Below are positions 24,101-36,900 of a stretch of DNA of 64,000 nucleotides, in pieces. The position numbers were made by a program, and so were the translations under genes. How positions within the stretch are numbered: the stretch's first letter is position 1; the number at the start of each line of letters is the position of its first letter. The stretch is from Ascidia mentula (taxonomy: Eukaryota > Chordata > Ascidiacea > Phlebobranchia > Ascidiidae). The notes under the pieces are model-generated. The model had not been told where the DNA came from. It saw only the letters and a program-made list of their open reading frames with translations, and made no database searches. The stretch is from positions 20,462,501-20,526,500 of the forward strand of contig OX387200.1 in NCBI GenBank assembly GCA_947561715.1, written 5' to 3'.

Positions 24101-27030
24101 TGAGACTTGAATGCAGACAAGACCAAAGCTGTCATGCACTTGTTTCGAGGTCACGTGAGGTTGTTGTGGCAACTAACGGGCAGCTGCGCAGTTCGCGGCC
24201 TGCTAGTGGGGGGTCGTGACGTCATGGCGGAAGAATTTTTTGCTAGAAAGATAGTTACCTTCGGTTGCAAATGGGTTGGGCGGAAACGGTTATTGTGCAA
24301 CCGGTGGAGGCCGGTTAAAAAACTGCGAAAAGCTTTGCTTTATCGTAAAATTTATGGAAGATGTTTTGTTTTTTGGCATTAATGTGCAGTATGTTGTGTT
24401 CGAACCTGCATATATAGTTCATCTAAGAAAGATTTTTCAGAGTCAAAAGTACAAATTAAAAAAAAAGATTAAAAGTTGAAGTTTCACAATGTGAACTGAG
24501 TTGGTTCAGGAAAAAGTTTCTAACATTTTAGTTAGTAAGTCACCCTGAAAAATTTGCTCAGCATTTAAAATGTTTGTTGTGGGCTTGAATGGAAAGCCTG
24601 GTCCAAGTTTCGTGGGCAATTTGCGGTCTACTACTCAAATATGGCTGACGTGAGGGCCCCAAGCGAGCGGTTCATGATAAATCAGGTTCGCGTGCCCCGG
24701 CCTAATGTCGACGGGGATAATTAATCTAATTGCCATGAAATTTGCTTCCAGTTTTTTCAGACCAACACAAACATGGCATTTCTTTTCGAAGTTTCCGAGC
24801 CCCGAACTAGTTTAATTTTACATGCGAGTTCGGCAGTAGCCGTCGTCGCGCTCGTGCGTAGATTTTTATCTGCGTTTTTAAACTGATTAGTGCGGCTCAA
24901 GGGTTTAACGAGTTCTTTGTTTTGTGCCTTCCTGTGCAAGTCGCCGCAACTCATGCTTCTCCACGGTCTAAGCCTGAGTGGGTTGTGTGCAAGAATATCC
25001 TTGGTGCGTTAGTTTATGAAAGTGTAAAGTTACGAAAACCGTCAAACCATACTGACTTGCAACGCAAAACCTACAGTGCACGTTCCTGTAACCGCTGTTT
25101 GTCGTGCAAGCACATGTCGTCATGGCGAAGAAGCACCACATGTTTATGAATGGAGTATCGTTTCGTTTTCTTGCTAATTTGCAAGTCATAGATTGTGTTC
25201 TATTGGTTAAAACTTTTATTTCTAATGGTAAATTGTGCCATTGTATGCAGCACTTGCGACTACAAAGATGGTTTTGTATGCATAAAAACTGTTATATATA
25301 CCTACATGACAAACGGCTTTTGATTTGTGCGTAAAATCAGATATCAGGATTGTTTGTGTACCTAACTTGTCCACGACCGAGTGCTTTCATAAAAAGGCGC
25401 TGTTTGTGGTGAGATGTTGCACATTGTGATAAGAAAATGTAATAAAGTTAGATGAGCACAAAATCGTTCAGGCCGTTTTTGCAAAATTACTTCGCTCGTT
25501 AGGCTTTGTTGTAATTAGTTGAATGAAGCACGTCACCACATCAATCTTGCACACTCCCTAAAATCCATCTTCGCAATTCACAATGTGATGAATACAATCA
25601 AGTCTCGTAAGATCTTTTGATCGACTTTCGTTGTCCTTTTTCTTTCGGTAAGCGAAGTATATGCCATGAAACGTCGTGTTGTATACATTCCTTGTCCATT
25701 AAAATCCCAGTCAAATAAGTCTTCGTTTTGTGTAACTGCACTCCACCAGGTAAAAATCAATGAAGTATTCTTGGCGTGGACCCAAACTGCAATTAACCTT
25801 CGTATCTCGAAAACACTTTCCGCCCCAGCAAGCTACTTGACAGCCCGCCAGGTATTTGCCGCAAACTCCGATGCCGCACTTGGTGTTAATCCCCAAAGAA
25901 TTAGACCTAGCTTAAAAGGTCCCAGGACCCATGAGAGGTCAAAGGTCACCGGTCACGGCAAATTTCAAGCGAAAGTCTAGCGTTGGCGCGGTACAACCGT
26001 AAGTCTGCTTGGAGGCACTTAAACACGTTTTAAAGATAGCTTCTGCCATCGTTTAAGTCAAAACACCGTTTGTCTATTTCTGTGCTTTTTGGCTTGGAAA
26101 CTTGCGCTGTTGCATTGCCGTTTGGTTTGTAGTGCCGTTCATGCCTCATGGAGTTTTTGATAAATCATGTGTTATGATTGCGGGTAAACATTCCATGTTG
26201 CTGGGTAATTTATCATGAGGCACAACTATGCTTTTAACATTGATCAACTCGTAGTTAAACCTTTCAAATACACTTATCGATAAATATATGAGATCATGAA
26301 GCAATGCCAAGGAAGCCAGTTGCATTTCTATTCGTGTATAATTTGGGAAAATTTGTTCAGTGATTCCAATTGGTAATCGCTGTACGATCATTTTTTCGAT
26401 TGAAAAGTCGCTTGAATTTTCGTCCACGCTGCAAACCAAGAAACTGCCAGCAAAGCACAAAACTAACAAACCTTTAAAACCGAATTCCACCCGAAACCGC
26501 ATTAAGCAAAAAAACACGACCCTCTTTCAAGTCGCACTCGAACAGCAAGAGAAAAAAAATGATAATCAAAATCACCGGTGTGACCTTCGGTCCGAGTCTC
26601 ACAAAGCCTTCCTACGTAAATCGACGTGTGCAGGTCGAACTTGACACCCCATCTTGCTGCGTCTTTGCAGCGAATCGCTCAAGACCAAAAAGCGATGCGC
26701 AACTGTAGATGCTTTTCGAGATGCTGATCGTGTGATTAGATACGAAGCGGTCCCTTTGACGTAGTTGAAGCCCCTTTAGCCCAGCGCCATCAGCAAGGGT
26801 TTGGCTGTTTTGCTTGATTTGGTGTTGGGGGGGCCTTGGTTTTAAATTCTGCCCGCGTTGGTGATTGTTGAGAAGTGTGTGGAACAAATGAAAAGCTCGG
26901 CCCTTTGATCTTGTGGGTTGGGTACATGTTGTGCATTTAGTGTGTGGTTTAAATGCTTGGTGGTGTTTGTAAGTCAACGCAATAACAACCATATACCCGT
27001 TGACTAGAAGGGTGTTGACAGACGTCTCTT
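21191..27030. other. Intergenic, no supportable gene
   Basis: The longest open frame is 161 codons on the - strand (21826-21341). It has no recognised domain, no flanking exon chain, and a length expected by chance in 64 kb. TCACGTGA at 21296 and 24151 and TGACGTCA at 24217. Otherwise nothing seen. Confidence 0.55.
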
Positions 27031-27320
27031 TACACTATGAATAAATATTACGTAAGGTTGCACCTAGTTTGGTGCCCAACGGATGACGGTGATTGTATCG
27101 TCACCACAAAGTGGAAGTCTTTGCTTGGCCCTTTGGTCAGCAAAGTCGTCTGAAAGTCACACCAGCTGCACTGTTGAGACCTTTTAGCTTACACAATGAA
27201 TATTACGTTGACGTTTATGATGTTCGGAACGTCGTAAACGTCAAGTTTCAATTCGTGCATACTTTGTATGATATGCGAAAGAGCCATAATAATCATTGAG
27301 TGTGCACTGCTGTCTGCAGC
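27031..27320. repeat. Dispersed repeat, copy B, with internal perfect hairpin
   Basis: Left part carries CACCACAAAGTGGAAGTC and CACCAGCTGCACTGTTGAGACC, the reverse complement of the right end of copy A. Right part carries ATATGCGAAAGAGCCATAAT in the same orientation as the left end of copy A. The centre (27208-27244) is a self-complementary hairpin. Together these suggest an element with inverted ends, of which A, B and C are differently rearranged copies. Confidence 0.6.
27208..27244. repeat. 37-nt near-perfect hairpin
   Basis: TTGACGTTTA pairs with TAAACGTCAA (10 bp) and the inner 7 positions continue pairing with two G-T wobbles, leaving a 3-base loop CGG. Weaker complementarity extends outside. 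It lies in the centre of repeat copy B. It could be the symmetry axis of the element or part of a hairpin transcript; sequence alone does not decide. Confidence 0.75.
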
Positions 27321-27777
27321 CACAATTTTTTCTGCATGTGCACTCCCATGACTTCTTGTTGTTTTTAAGCCTTTATACAAGCTTTCTTTGCTTTTAAATA
27401 TAACATATTTTCTTGCTTTGAAGTCAGTTGTATGTACGGAAATTGTTGTCCATGCTATATTATTTTCCATAGCGGGACAACGAGAGTCACAGAGCTAGAC
27501 CCAAACCTTGTGATTGCCTCACATCGGGAAAACACAATATATGTAATTTTTGTCCATACTCAGATATGGACAAAACCTTCTAAATCTTAAACATTTGAGG
27601 ATGTGTTGTCAAACTTTTCTGTATCGGTGGCATATATCGTGTTCAAGTGTTACGTCACAACGCAGCGTGTTCTGGAACGCATCACGGCATTGAGGCGAGA
27701 GAGAAGCGATATTTTCCCACCAAACGCGAACTGACGTTTCTATAAGCTTCAACCCTAATTTTCTGGGTCACATTAAA

Positions 27778-27940
27778 AAGTCCATTAGCGTGGGTAAAGC
27801 TACAGGCAATACCTAACGGAATGGACTTATGTTAAATTGGCTTGGTGCCTTGGGCAAGACCCTTCCCACTGTGATGTTGCCGGCTTTTTACCGCCCGCTG
27901 ATCCGCTGATTCACCATCCATTGGCGATACGCCTTTGTTG
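27778..27940. repeat. Probable repeat fragment related to copies A and intron 30
   Basis: Shares AAGTCCATTAGCG with copy A's left flank (8637), AGGCAATACCTAA with 10600, and CTTTTTACCGCC with 8659. It also contains a CTTGGGCAAGACCCTT block, a motif type common in short interspersed repeats of deuterostomes. Likely a piece of the same or a longer element whose copies are deleted internally. Confidence 0.4.
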
Positions 27941-30900
27941 CATCAAAATACGATAATAGAGATTGACTCTCTCGATACGCATATGTGATGTTACATGAAT
28001 TTCACAGATCATTGCGAAAATAGAGTGTATTTGCTGTTCAGTTGCTGGCGATACAACTATTTCCAATGTTTTTAAACGTTATTTACGACAACAGTCTGTA
28101 TATATAATTGTACGTGCCGCAGAAAAACCATAGGCGTAAAGCAAAATTTCGTGTTTACCAACGCCCAGGGTTTATTATTCCACAACAAATAATACACCGC
28201 GCTTTAAAGCACGGTTTTCTCGCCCCAATTACGCGCGTTTTGATTCGCTTTCTCCCGAATTCCGGCGGGAACCGATTCAGTGGAACTCCCGCAGAGCAAA
28301 AAATTCTTTTCCCTCTTTCCACGTTCGATGGACGAGAGCATTAAACCACCCCCCGTGGTTCTACTTTCACGCTTCTGAAAAGGCGCTGTTGATCTTCGGC
28401 TAGATTTTGCCGCATAATAAATCATATGGAAGCATACGGAGTGTATTGCAGGGTGTGGAACGAATTGATTGCGTGATGCGCGGAAGAGAGTTTGACGCGA
28501 TTTTGCGCCGTATTTCACGGTTCGAGTTATTCGACGGTTCGAGTTGTTTTGTACGGAATGATGGAGCGAGGGTCTTAAATCCCCCACTGCAATGGGTTGT
28601 TTATAACGTCGATAAGCTTGCAGATCTACTTTTTCAGGGCCATTTGTTTCGTTTTTCAATGTAGGTTTCAGGTAAAGTTTACTTAATAATTTTAACCAGG
28701 TGTTAGTGGTTGACAATTCAACGTCGTTACGTTGCTTCAGATCCAGTGTTTTGTGATTCGCTGCGTCAGTTGACAATGTGGTTTGCAGCATAAAACGATT
28801 TTTTTCATTTTGTTTAAAACATTGTAATTCAGGTATTTTGAAAGTTCTGAGCAGTTGTGCTGTGTAAACGTTGTATTCAAGTTGCGGGTGTCAGCTTTTT
28901 TGAAAAATTTGCTGCGTCACATTTCTTTAGAATTTACTCAGCTCAGCAACTGTTGCTATGTATGCTGGACAATTAATTGCGGATTATGGTTAAGACAAAT
29001 CTTTCCCGATTTCCGATCTGGGACGTTTTGCGTCGCGCTTGCCGATTATGACATCACGACCACGTGACCAAATCGTGTTCATATTCTGAAATCGAATTGC
29101 AAGGGTTTACCGATATAGGGACAGACATTCAGGCGCCGTTCTTTCTTGTAATCTGGAATGTATGCATCAGAATTTATAATATCAGGCTGTATCGAGTGGT
29201 ATATGTATATGCTTTAAGCTGATCTAAAAAAGTCTTGGATGACTTATTTGTTTGTTGTAGAGATTTTAGTTGTTTTAGGGCAATAATGTGTTATTTAAGT
29301 ATGGTCGCATTTATGAGCGTTACGCCATTTTTGTATTACATACTTTAACTATTCGTCGGAGAGCTGTTTTCAAAAACAGACGCTGTTGTGTTTTTTTATG
29401 TAATTTAAAACTTTTATCTCCTAAATTTATTAGTATTGCAGTTATGTCCATAGTTCGGGTTTGTTTTTGTCATGAATTAAACATCAAAAATGCATATGCG
29501 CAACATGGAGCGTTTTGAAGTCAGACAACTTGATACAGTATCACCAGCTTGCATCCATGCACCCCGATACTAATTGGATCGCTGCATCAAATCCCCCGCT
29601 GTGTCCTGCTATTTGCAAGCTCTGCTTTCTAGCGTCAGCCAGCTGGCAAATAAGTGTAAGGGGTCAGCGTTTTAGATCAGCTTTCAGACTCGGTGTTCGG
29701 CAAACAGAAGCAACGAAATCCTGGAATTTAATTTGAAGCGATCGTTTCTCCGCATTCACTACACTCTGTTAATGCAGTTGTTGCCCTGTGTCGTTGTCCT
29801 TAAGAACAACAGTTAGATTTCTCATTCGTAGTTGTTTGTCTGGTATTTGAGAACAGAGGAATAAGTTCTTTTCGAAGTTAAAACTACAGCTAAAAAAAAC
29901 AAGTAGATTTTTATTTGAAGCCTTGTGACAACAACTCGAAGTAACCGGCACTTTGATTTACAGACTAGCTTGCAGAAACAGATTTGTATAAATGTGTAAT
30001 TAACTGTTTGAAGTGCCAACTTTAGAATAGTTGTTGATGGCAGGTATACCGCAACAAAATCTCTGTTGTTTTTACCCTTTCTCCCATTGCCTCCACCCGC
30101 CAAACTCGCATTGTTACCTAACTGTTGTAGTTTTAGTAAGTCAGTCTCCATAAGCCTCTGTTTTCGCTTTGGTTGCTCTTCACCCACTACCGATGGCAAC
30201 GGGGCAAAAATGTATGACAGCCTGTCGAGCCCCAAAGTATTACAGGCGCTCAGTTAACATTCTCGCCTGCGCCACAAACGAGGCATGCGGGTTTGCTTTT
30301 TGATACCTCGGTTCGAACGACGAACCTTGTGGCACTCCACGAGATTTCACGCGCGGCTGAAAATCCCATAACGAATCCTTACTCAGGTGTTGCTGAGCCG
30401 AGGGATCAGTGCAACCTCAACAGAAAGGGTAACGTCGGATGCATTTTCTCGACACCTTTACCCAGTTTGTAGCACCCTCTAATTACCCTTTCCCCGTCCC
30501 CTCGACACCCGGTTCGGGAGCAAATGAGACGTAAACAAAGTTTCCGGTTGCTAGGGCCGACCCCTCTTCCCAGGAATATTAGTCCTTGTGATTTTGAAGC
30601 TCGACCCCGGTTGCATGCCCACTGACAGCCGATGGCGTGCTTGGTATTTAAAAGGTTGTTTTTGTTGTTCTTGTCCCGAGTTAGGAACATGGGAACCGAA
30701 CTGGTCGGTTATGTGGTTATTTTTTCACCAGCTGTGCTAAAACGATTCGGCGAACTGTGGCAAACCTCGCCATTTACGGCACGCCTCCTTACTCCTCGCC
30801 TGCATGTATAAGTATAGTTGTTTTGTCCGCTGAAATCCTATGATGTGCGGAACAAAGTTAGGGAGAACAACCTAGAAAATGCGATTATGAGCCCAAAACG

Positions 30901-33900
30901 TTTAACATTAAATGTAAAGAGGTACAAGAAACGTCATAAAAAGGAATAGAAGTAATTTCGTAAACAATTTAAAGTTTATTTTAGGCACCAAAGTGACAGA
31001 AGGCCAGTTTATAATTGTTAGTTTTAAAAAAATGTCCATGCAAGATGGCGATAGTGTAAATATTTTTTAGCACAAATTGGTGCTGGGGATCGGAAATACG
31101 TCTGTGTTAATTTAAACCTCGGTGGTGTTGAACACCTGCGCCTGCCCAGTACCAGCCCCCGGGCGCGTTCTTTTGCATGGAAATGAAAATCAAAATTCGT
31201 GTTTCCGGGTCTCGGAACGCAGCCTCGCCACGCTATGTTGAATACGAATGACGAGATGTGATTACAACAACCAGGGGTAGCGACTTATTAATCACGGTTG
31301 GCTTCGTATTGACGACCTGAGCGAATTAGTCAGGGCTGTCGCTTTCCAAAACACTGAACAAGGAACGTCTTCTTGCTTCCTAGCCTGGCCACCTGGACCG
31401 CTTAAAGGGAAACCGGCAGATATTTGTTGCTTTCCATGGAATTGTGTTCTGGTTGACATTTTTGTTGAAATTTTCGTGAATAATTTTCAAACATTTCAAA
31501 TAGCAGTTTAATGTTTTCGTTACAGAGATTTTTGAATGCTATTTTTCAGCGAGTTTAGTTTTATTATAGAGTTGCACTTTAACTTCGAATTTCCCACAGT
31601 GGTGTATCGTGCAAGCGAGAACAGGTGTTTTTATCTGTTGATCCCGCACCCTCAGTTACGAGGGGATCGAGTTCGCGAAGGTTTTTGTTGGCCTTGTACT
31701 TTTAATCGAGCCCTTACACGCAATGAGAGTTCAGTAGCGGAAGCAAATATTGCACTCCGGTGACGAGTGATTTGATTATTGTCTTTGTGTGGAGGAAAGT
31801 TGAAATTCTTTTAACAGTTTCTGATTTAAAGTTAATTTTGTGGGTGTTGGCGCATCAAAGTTAGGGCATGTAGCTTTCATCTTGAATGTGGTTGTTGTTT
31901 GTTCAGTTGAATATAATTAGTGTGTCCTCGTCAGCGTCAGTGTAGATGTATATATGTAAAGATAGATGAGAAAAAGGCCACCTCACAGCTGATAAAAGTA
32001 AAGTTTCGCCATGATCACACGTTCAGGTTGCACAGGGACAGTCGCTGGTTGTTGAAAATTACGTTTTTTGCATGAAAAATTTCTTTATTAGGGCTTGGTT
32101 AATGCAAATATAACTATATTAAGAAGGCGTGATAATTGTTTTGACAAAATACTTTCTTATTCAAAATAATTTTTACTCGAAAAACTACCTTTATAGTTTA
32201 TGATTTAGTGTCGAAATCTTAATGCTGTTCATGAATTGTGGGTACTTGATTTTTGTGATTTGCGTTTCCACTTGCGCTTTAAAAAATAAGTAAAACGTGA
32301 CATTCAACTTCGCTCGATGTACATGTGGAGCGTATTAACCACCTGATATTTTATTCACGCGAGTCGACGATTCTTAATGGCTTTTCAGTGTTAAGTGGAT
32401 GTTGTTTCAAGGTGGCGATTCACAGGTGGCTACATAGGTGCGAGGAAATATTATTTGCTCAAGTCGAGGCATCTTACCAAGAACTTGATTTTAATGAACA
32501 CTTGTGGGATTTCCCATGTTGTTCTATGCAGCGGCTGTAATGTTTTATTTCACTTATACGCTTGGTGTATTTTTTTCAAAGGCAAGGTTGTGTTTCTTTT
32601 CATACGAATTTGTTGCGTTGTTTTCTTCTTCGGCGGAAAGACTTTATATCAAACATTTGTGTAATTAAGCACAACAGCTGCTTTTTACCAAGTCAAGTTG
32701 ATTCGACCAAAAAGTTTAATTAGGCTCATATACCCGGTACAACACAGACTGGATGAACGTATAGTGTTCAGCACAAACGAGTGTCTCTTGCAAGGCGTCG
32801 TCCGTTTCAGCACGAATCTTTCAACCGCAAAGTTATTACGTTTTGACGAAATTGCGCTCAATCCTCAGCGTGAGGTATGGAAAGCTGTCCGACACCAATT
32901 CGTCGACATGACGGAAGACGCGACTTACAAACTTTCGCCTCCATTTCTCTGTTGTCTTTACGTGACTTAATAACGCCTGTATGTCAAAGCGCAGCACCAC
33001 CTAGCCACACAAACCGAAATTACTTCCAAAGTTGCCAGCAGATGTCCTGGGGTTTGGTATTTGCTGACGCTACCTGGAGCACAAAGGCGCGCAACAACCA
33101 AAGCGGGCTGACAGTAAAGTTTAATGCCGATGATCGGGCTTGTGCATGCCAGCTGTGATAATATTTGCGTCGAGTCTGTAACTTTACTTGGGAAAAAGGC
33201 TTTGTTCGCATTTTGTTTATGAGCTTGAGTGCTTAGGAGATCCCAGGTTGTAAGCGAAAGTATGCTGTAGGTTTTTCGTTTGCCCCATAGACTTGATGAC
33301 ACTACAAAGGTTATCAGCTTTGATAATTTCTTCACTTTCAGAAATAAACGTTGCGCTCAGAAGTTTCTGCAGGACATAAACAGATTTTTGCCTAATTCAT
33401 TTTTGTGGTGAGTTTATTGTCAGATGCATTAGCTGTATTATTGCGAAGCCAAGAAGTTGTGCCTTTAGACGATGCCGAATGGTGGTCCGAACATTCCAGC
33501 GTGAAAAAGATAAACCTGAATTAGGCTTAACATCCGTCTCAATGACACCAAATCCCAAAATGTTTGACGATAATTGATAAGTACATAAAGCCGCGGGTAG
33601 ATGAGCTCGTTACGGGAACGATGATTGAACGCCTGGAACTCGCGGGATGCGCCTTTTTCTAACAAACCGGGGAATCGTGACGGACGGGCGATCTTTCGAC
33701 AAATTAGACCCCGGCGAAGAGTCCGGAACGCAAGCCAAGAGAAAGTTTGAATAGTAGAAAGGAAGCAGGTCGACGTTCGTCGTTCGTCGATGTCCGAAGC
33801 TGCAGGTGCGCAAACCCGATGGATTGAATTCATTTTGATTTTCGACGGTACTTTCTCTCTTTCTGCGCGGAGGTGGTTATTATATCAGCATGCTCGTCCG

Positions 33901-36900
33901 TCAGTATTAGCTAAACGCGTGCGGTCTGTTCGTGTGTGATTGCCTGCTGCTGTTGCTCTCAGAAATCTCCAATTCGTTAATTGTAAATTTGACGAGGTGT
34001 GTCAATTGGCTGGCAAACTAGAGGCTCTATGATGTGCCGAAAGGTTCAAGTCTTACTCACACGTGTGGGCCCACGTTAAAGAGATTACAACTAGTAACAA
34101 AATTAAGATAGATTGCAACTTTTGGTTCTTCTGGGTATTGGTGTAATAAGCTATCACTTACAGCCATTAGATCTTCTCATTTTGGCCTTTGAAGGAACGT
34201 TGCAATGTGTTTTGAACTTCTTCATTTCAATGATCGAGGTTTTAATTTTATTTTGCAATTGCATTTTTAAAAGCTCGTTAAAACGTTCATGCTTTATCTG
34301 ATCACCGTCAAATACCTTATTTAAAGTTCCACACAATCCCAAATCGTTTCTTTGTTTCTATAGCGAAAAAATCGACATCTTGCCAACAAAGGTTTCCGAA
34401 TACTTGTCTATGACATCACAAACAGGTTCCCACGGGAGTGTGGGGCAAGTCGTAAACAAGACAGGTGTGAAAAACGTGGGGAGTTGACCCCTGAAGGTCA
34501 AATGTTTGGGATACATTTGTGTGCGGCGATCGCCCGCCCATATCAGTGCGTGGATTGCAGTTGAATCGAGAAGACGAAAACAAAATCGTGTTCAACATTC
34601 AAAAAAATCTTGTGTTGAAGTAGATTGCAGCTTTAAAGTTGATTATTTGCCTGATTTTTAGTTTTTCAGTGTTTTTTTATGTTGAGAAACCGAAATAGTT
34701 CCTCAGACAAAAGGGCCGAATACACTTGATTTAATATACCCTATACATATAGAAAAGTGGAACAACAACTTTTTCAGCGAGAATTATATTTAAAAGACAA
34801 TGACATTGCAAAATATAGCACTCAGCAATCAGAACTATACACTTATTGCGTAACAAAGCTTAAAACGCGACGGCTGTGGAAGACATTCTCGAATTAATAT
34901 TTGCATTCGATTTCGAGATCAACCCAATCGTTGTGACAACAAGCACGGCGCAGACACGCGCACTGTGACGTAACAATACGCCATACGTGATGTCAGTGGA
35001 TTGAGGAGAGATTTTTTAATTAAAAGTTCGGCCCTTAGCGCTTGAACACCTGTGTTGTCAGACCAGCTTTGTGTCTTCGGTTATAAAGCTAGGTGGACCA
35101 AGATTTCCGGGTTGCAGGTTGTTCAGGGGGAGCCAAGGTTTATTCACGAGTTTTCGGTGGAAATCGAATCCTACAGAAATTCAGATGCCAAAATGTTTTT
35201 TGTGGATCGTATGAAACACCGACAAGGAGTCTCCGGGGGATTGTGTTATGTGCATGCCTTAATTGAAAGTCCATCAGTTTATCAACAAGAGTTGCCGGCT
35301 TGCGCCTCACTTGCTTTGGATCAAGCTTTCGTCAACCTACTACAATTATGCTTATTTCCAGCTATAGGTGCGTAACAATTGTATAAGTATGTTTGAAGCA
35401 AGTCTTATGTCGAACGGATGCAATTGAGGATTATTTCAACAGAGAGATGGATACTATGAAGATCACTTCAAGGTCAGTGAAACTGTGGTGATTTGACCAA
35501 ATGAAAAAAGTCAAGCATTTTCTTCATATAAAATGCTGCAAGAGCGTTTTTGATTTATTAGGCAAGATATTAAAAAACATTGGGATATTCAAGTAGGGCA
35601 CTCAGCCCGGTCGCTGTGAAACCTAACCGCAATTTCTTCGCTTAACGAACACCCGCAAAAAAATGTACGCAAAAAATATTTTAGGATGGAGAAGAGTCGT
35701 AAACCGCCGTGTAGTGACCAGTAAAACTTCAAAAGCCGTAACGACGCTCACCAATAAATCTTAATGGTTTCACAAATGTTTGCCTTAAAATTCACCGGGA
35801 TTTTTACCCACATGACTCAATGGCCATTTTGAAAACAGGAAGCCGTAATTGATGTAAATTAAATATCCCTTTTCGACTACCTGTTTTGTGACTGCTTGCG
35901 TAGTCGTAACGTTCTTTGTATAAAAGGTTAACTGCCATTGATGTTACGTGTACCTCATGATTACTTTGAATGGAACAGTTGTTTATCAGTTCTTACATTT
36001 TCCTAGGGCGGCACCATTAATTTACTACATTTTAACAGTTAAGAGGAATGTGTTCAATGTATTCTAGTGGAGGTGGCTGCGTTTTGTAATTTGGCTTCAA
36101 ACTCGCTGGCCATTTACGCCTGGTTACCCTGGGAAGACAGTTAAATCGTTCGTTCACCTTGAACAATATTTTTTTTGCGCAGCATCTTGCACAAGCAATA
36201 ACTTGAATAATTTCCAGACACACGCCTCTAAAAGCCGATTTGGGTCAATGGATAAAACCCTCTTTACGTCGAAGATTCTAATTTTATTTGCTTCTTGGCA
36301 GAGAATTGATCAATTTGCACTCAATATAGAGGCGAAAAACTGTCACTCATATTTCATTTTAATGCTAAACTGGGCAAAGCCTAAAACTAATTTAGGATAG
36401 AAGACTGGAATTGAAACCAGCGCAAAGTATTGGCTTGAATAGGTGTTGACAAGCTTTATGCCAAACAGGTGGGCAAATATTTAGTAAGCACTCAAAGGGT
36501 CGATGCCACATAGGCCGCAGCAGCAATGCTAGTAGACTGGGCTTTAGCCAACAGCAATAGGTCCATTCGCGTGTTTTTATTGCCCGTGCCCTTAAGACTT
36601 GTTATTTTACCGGTTAACGTTGGTTTAGCTGCCTGTCCAAGACCCAAATTCTCGCCCGTTGTGACGCGTGAATGGTGTTGTATGTCGTCACAATGGTAGT
36701 GTGAGCTTTCGATGGTTGCGGTGTTGACAGTGACCCAGTGTTTGTTGATTTACGGAGGTCACTGCCTGTTGTGGCTACGATTTGACAGGTAACAATTGGA
36801 CTTAGCAAAAAATTTTGGTCGATCACCAACGCCCTGAATAACATGTATTTGTCGTACTTCGGCGTTTCGTTTCCAGTAAACTACTCCCATTTTCCAACTA

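Noticed and set aside
28204..28791. 195-codon open frame on the - strand
   Set aside because: No domain, no splice partners and low-complexity-free but random composition; a frame of this size is within chance for 64 kb of CpG-containing sequence.
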